Below are positions 5,931 through 6,171 of a stretch of 6,171 bases of DNA, in pieces. Where the stretch lies: contig DCHI01000002.1 of the NCBI GenBank assembly GCA_002314795.1, positions 936 to 7,106 on the forward strand. Direction: 5' to 3'. Source of the stretch: Bacteroidales bacterium UBA1756 (GTDB taxonomy: Bacteria > Bacteroidota > Bacteroidia > Bacteroidales > WCHB1-69). The notes under the pieces are model-generated. The model worked only from the letters and a program-made list of their open reading frames with translations. It did not search any database and was not told the DNA's origin. Within the stretch, counting starts at the first letter, position 1; the number at the start of each line of letters is the position of its first letter. The translations under genes and the position numbers were made by a program.

Positions 5931-6171
5931 TTAATCCCCCACCCTTCCAACTGGTGCGTGGCGGTGCTGAAGTTGGCGCCGATTTTCACTATCGGACGCG
6001 GGTCGGAAAGGTAGCGGTCAGCGTAGCGGCGTTCCTCAATCTGGGCGAGTGCCTCTTCCACCGTTTTGTCCAACTTGAACTCAAAGATGTAGATGTGGGA
6101 AGCGGTTTCCACCACCGCGCCGATTCTGCCTTTCGAGGTGTGCTGCTCCACCGTGATGTAGGAACCCGCCA
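5927..6171 (-). CDS. PD-(D/E)XK nuclease-like protein, DUF1703/AAA-ATPase-like family (C-terminal part)
   Basis: The frame stays open from the right edge leftwards to the TAG at 5927-5929, giving about 80 residues that end in QLEGWGIN. The visible part starts AGSYITVEQHTSKGRIG; the GTG at 6149-6151 is an internal Val, and the true start lies off-window. Recognised family features are SKGRI-x-AVVE, then YIFEFKLDKTVEEALAQIEE, RYADRY, and VKIGANFS. This is the C-terminal PD-(D/E)XK domain (Pfam PDDEXK_9/DUF1703) that usually follows an N-terminal AAA-ATPase-like domain in proteins of about 500-600 residues. The Glu and Lys of the E-x-K motif (FEFKL) are present, but the acidic residue expected after GRI is Gly (GGC, 6125-6127). 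The biological role of the family is not established; such genes occur in many copies in gut Bacteroidales. The gene is convergent with murF-alr and probably unrelated to it. Confidence 0.88.
   Translation of the reverse strand, partial: AGSYITVEQHTSKGRIGAVVETASHIYIFEFKLDKTVEEALAQIEERRYADRYLSDPRPIVKIGANFSTATHQLEGWGIN

Overview
The window looks like a chromosomal fragment of a Bacteroidota member, most likely of the order Bacteroidales. Three things point there. The SecA is of the long Bacteroidota type. MurF and alanine racemase are fused in one polypeptide, a hallmark of that phylum. The gene at the right edge belongs to the AAA-ATPase-like/PD-(D/E)XK (DUF1703) family, which is very abundant in gut Bacteroidales. 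The absence of a Shine-Dalgarno sequence before murF-alr also fits. The genus cannot be named from the sequence.

Layout: (1) bases 1-3140, + strand, most of secA, with its N-terminus (including Walker A) off the left edge. (2) bases 3153-5615, + strand, a complete 820-codon murF-alr fusion starting 12 nt after the secA stop, so the two are probably co-transcribed. (3) bases 5616-5926, a roughly 310-bp spacer between convergent genes with no credible gene. Its left half is GC-rich (about 65% GC over 5641-5740) with short inverted repeats. Its right half is pyrimidine-rich and built from short tandem repeats of 7 and 8 bp. (4) bases 5927-6171, - strand, the C-terminal 80 or so codons of a PD-(D/E)XK nuclease-like protein whose 5' end lies off the right edge.

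Functionally, the two + strand genes are essential cell-envelope housekeeping genes. SecA is the ATPase motor that drives preproteins through SecYEG. MurF-Alr makes D-alanine from L-alanine and adds D-Ala-D-Ala to the UDP-MurNAc-tripeptide. The - strand gene is an unrelated accessory gene.

No clearly new multi-gene system is visible. The points most worth a second look are a roughly 170-residue extra insertion in the preprotein cross-linking domain of SecA, a Gly where the PD-(D/E)XK family normally has its catalytic Asp in the last gene, and the repeat-built spacer, where three different tandem repeats (periods 7, 8 and 7), a twin-hairpin pair and two spaced direct repeats lie within about 260 bp.
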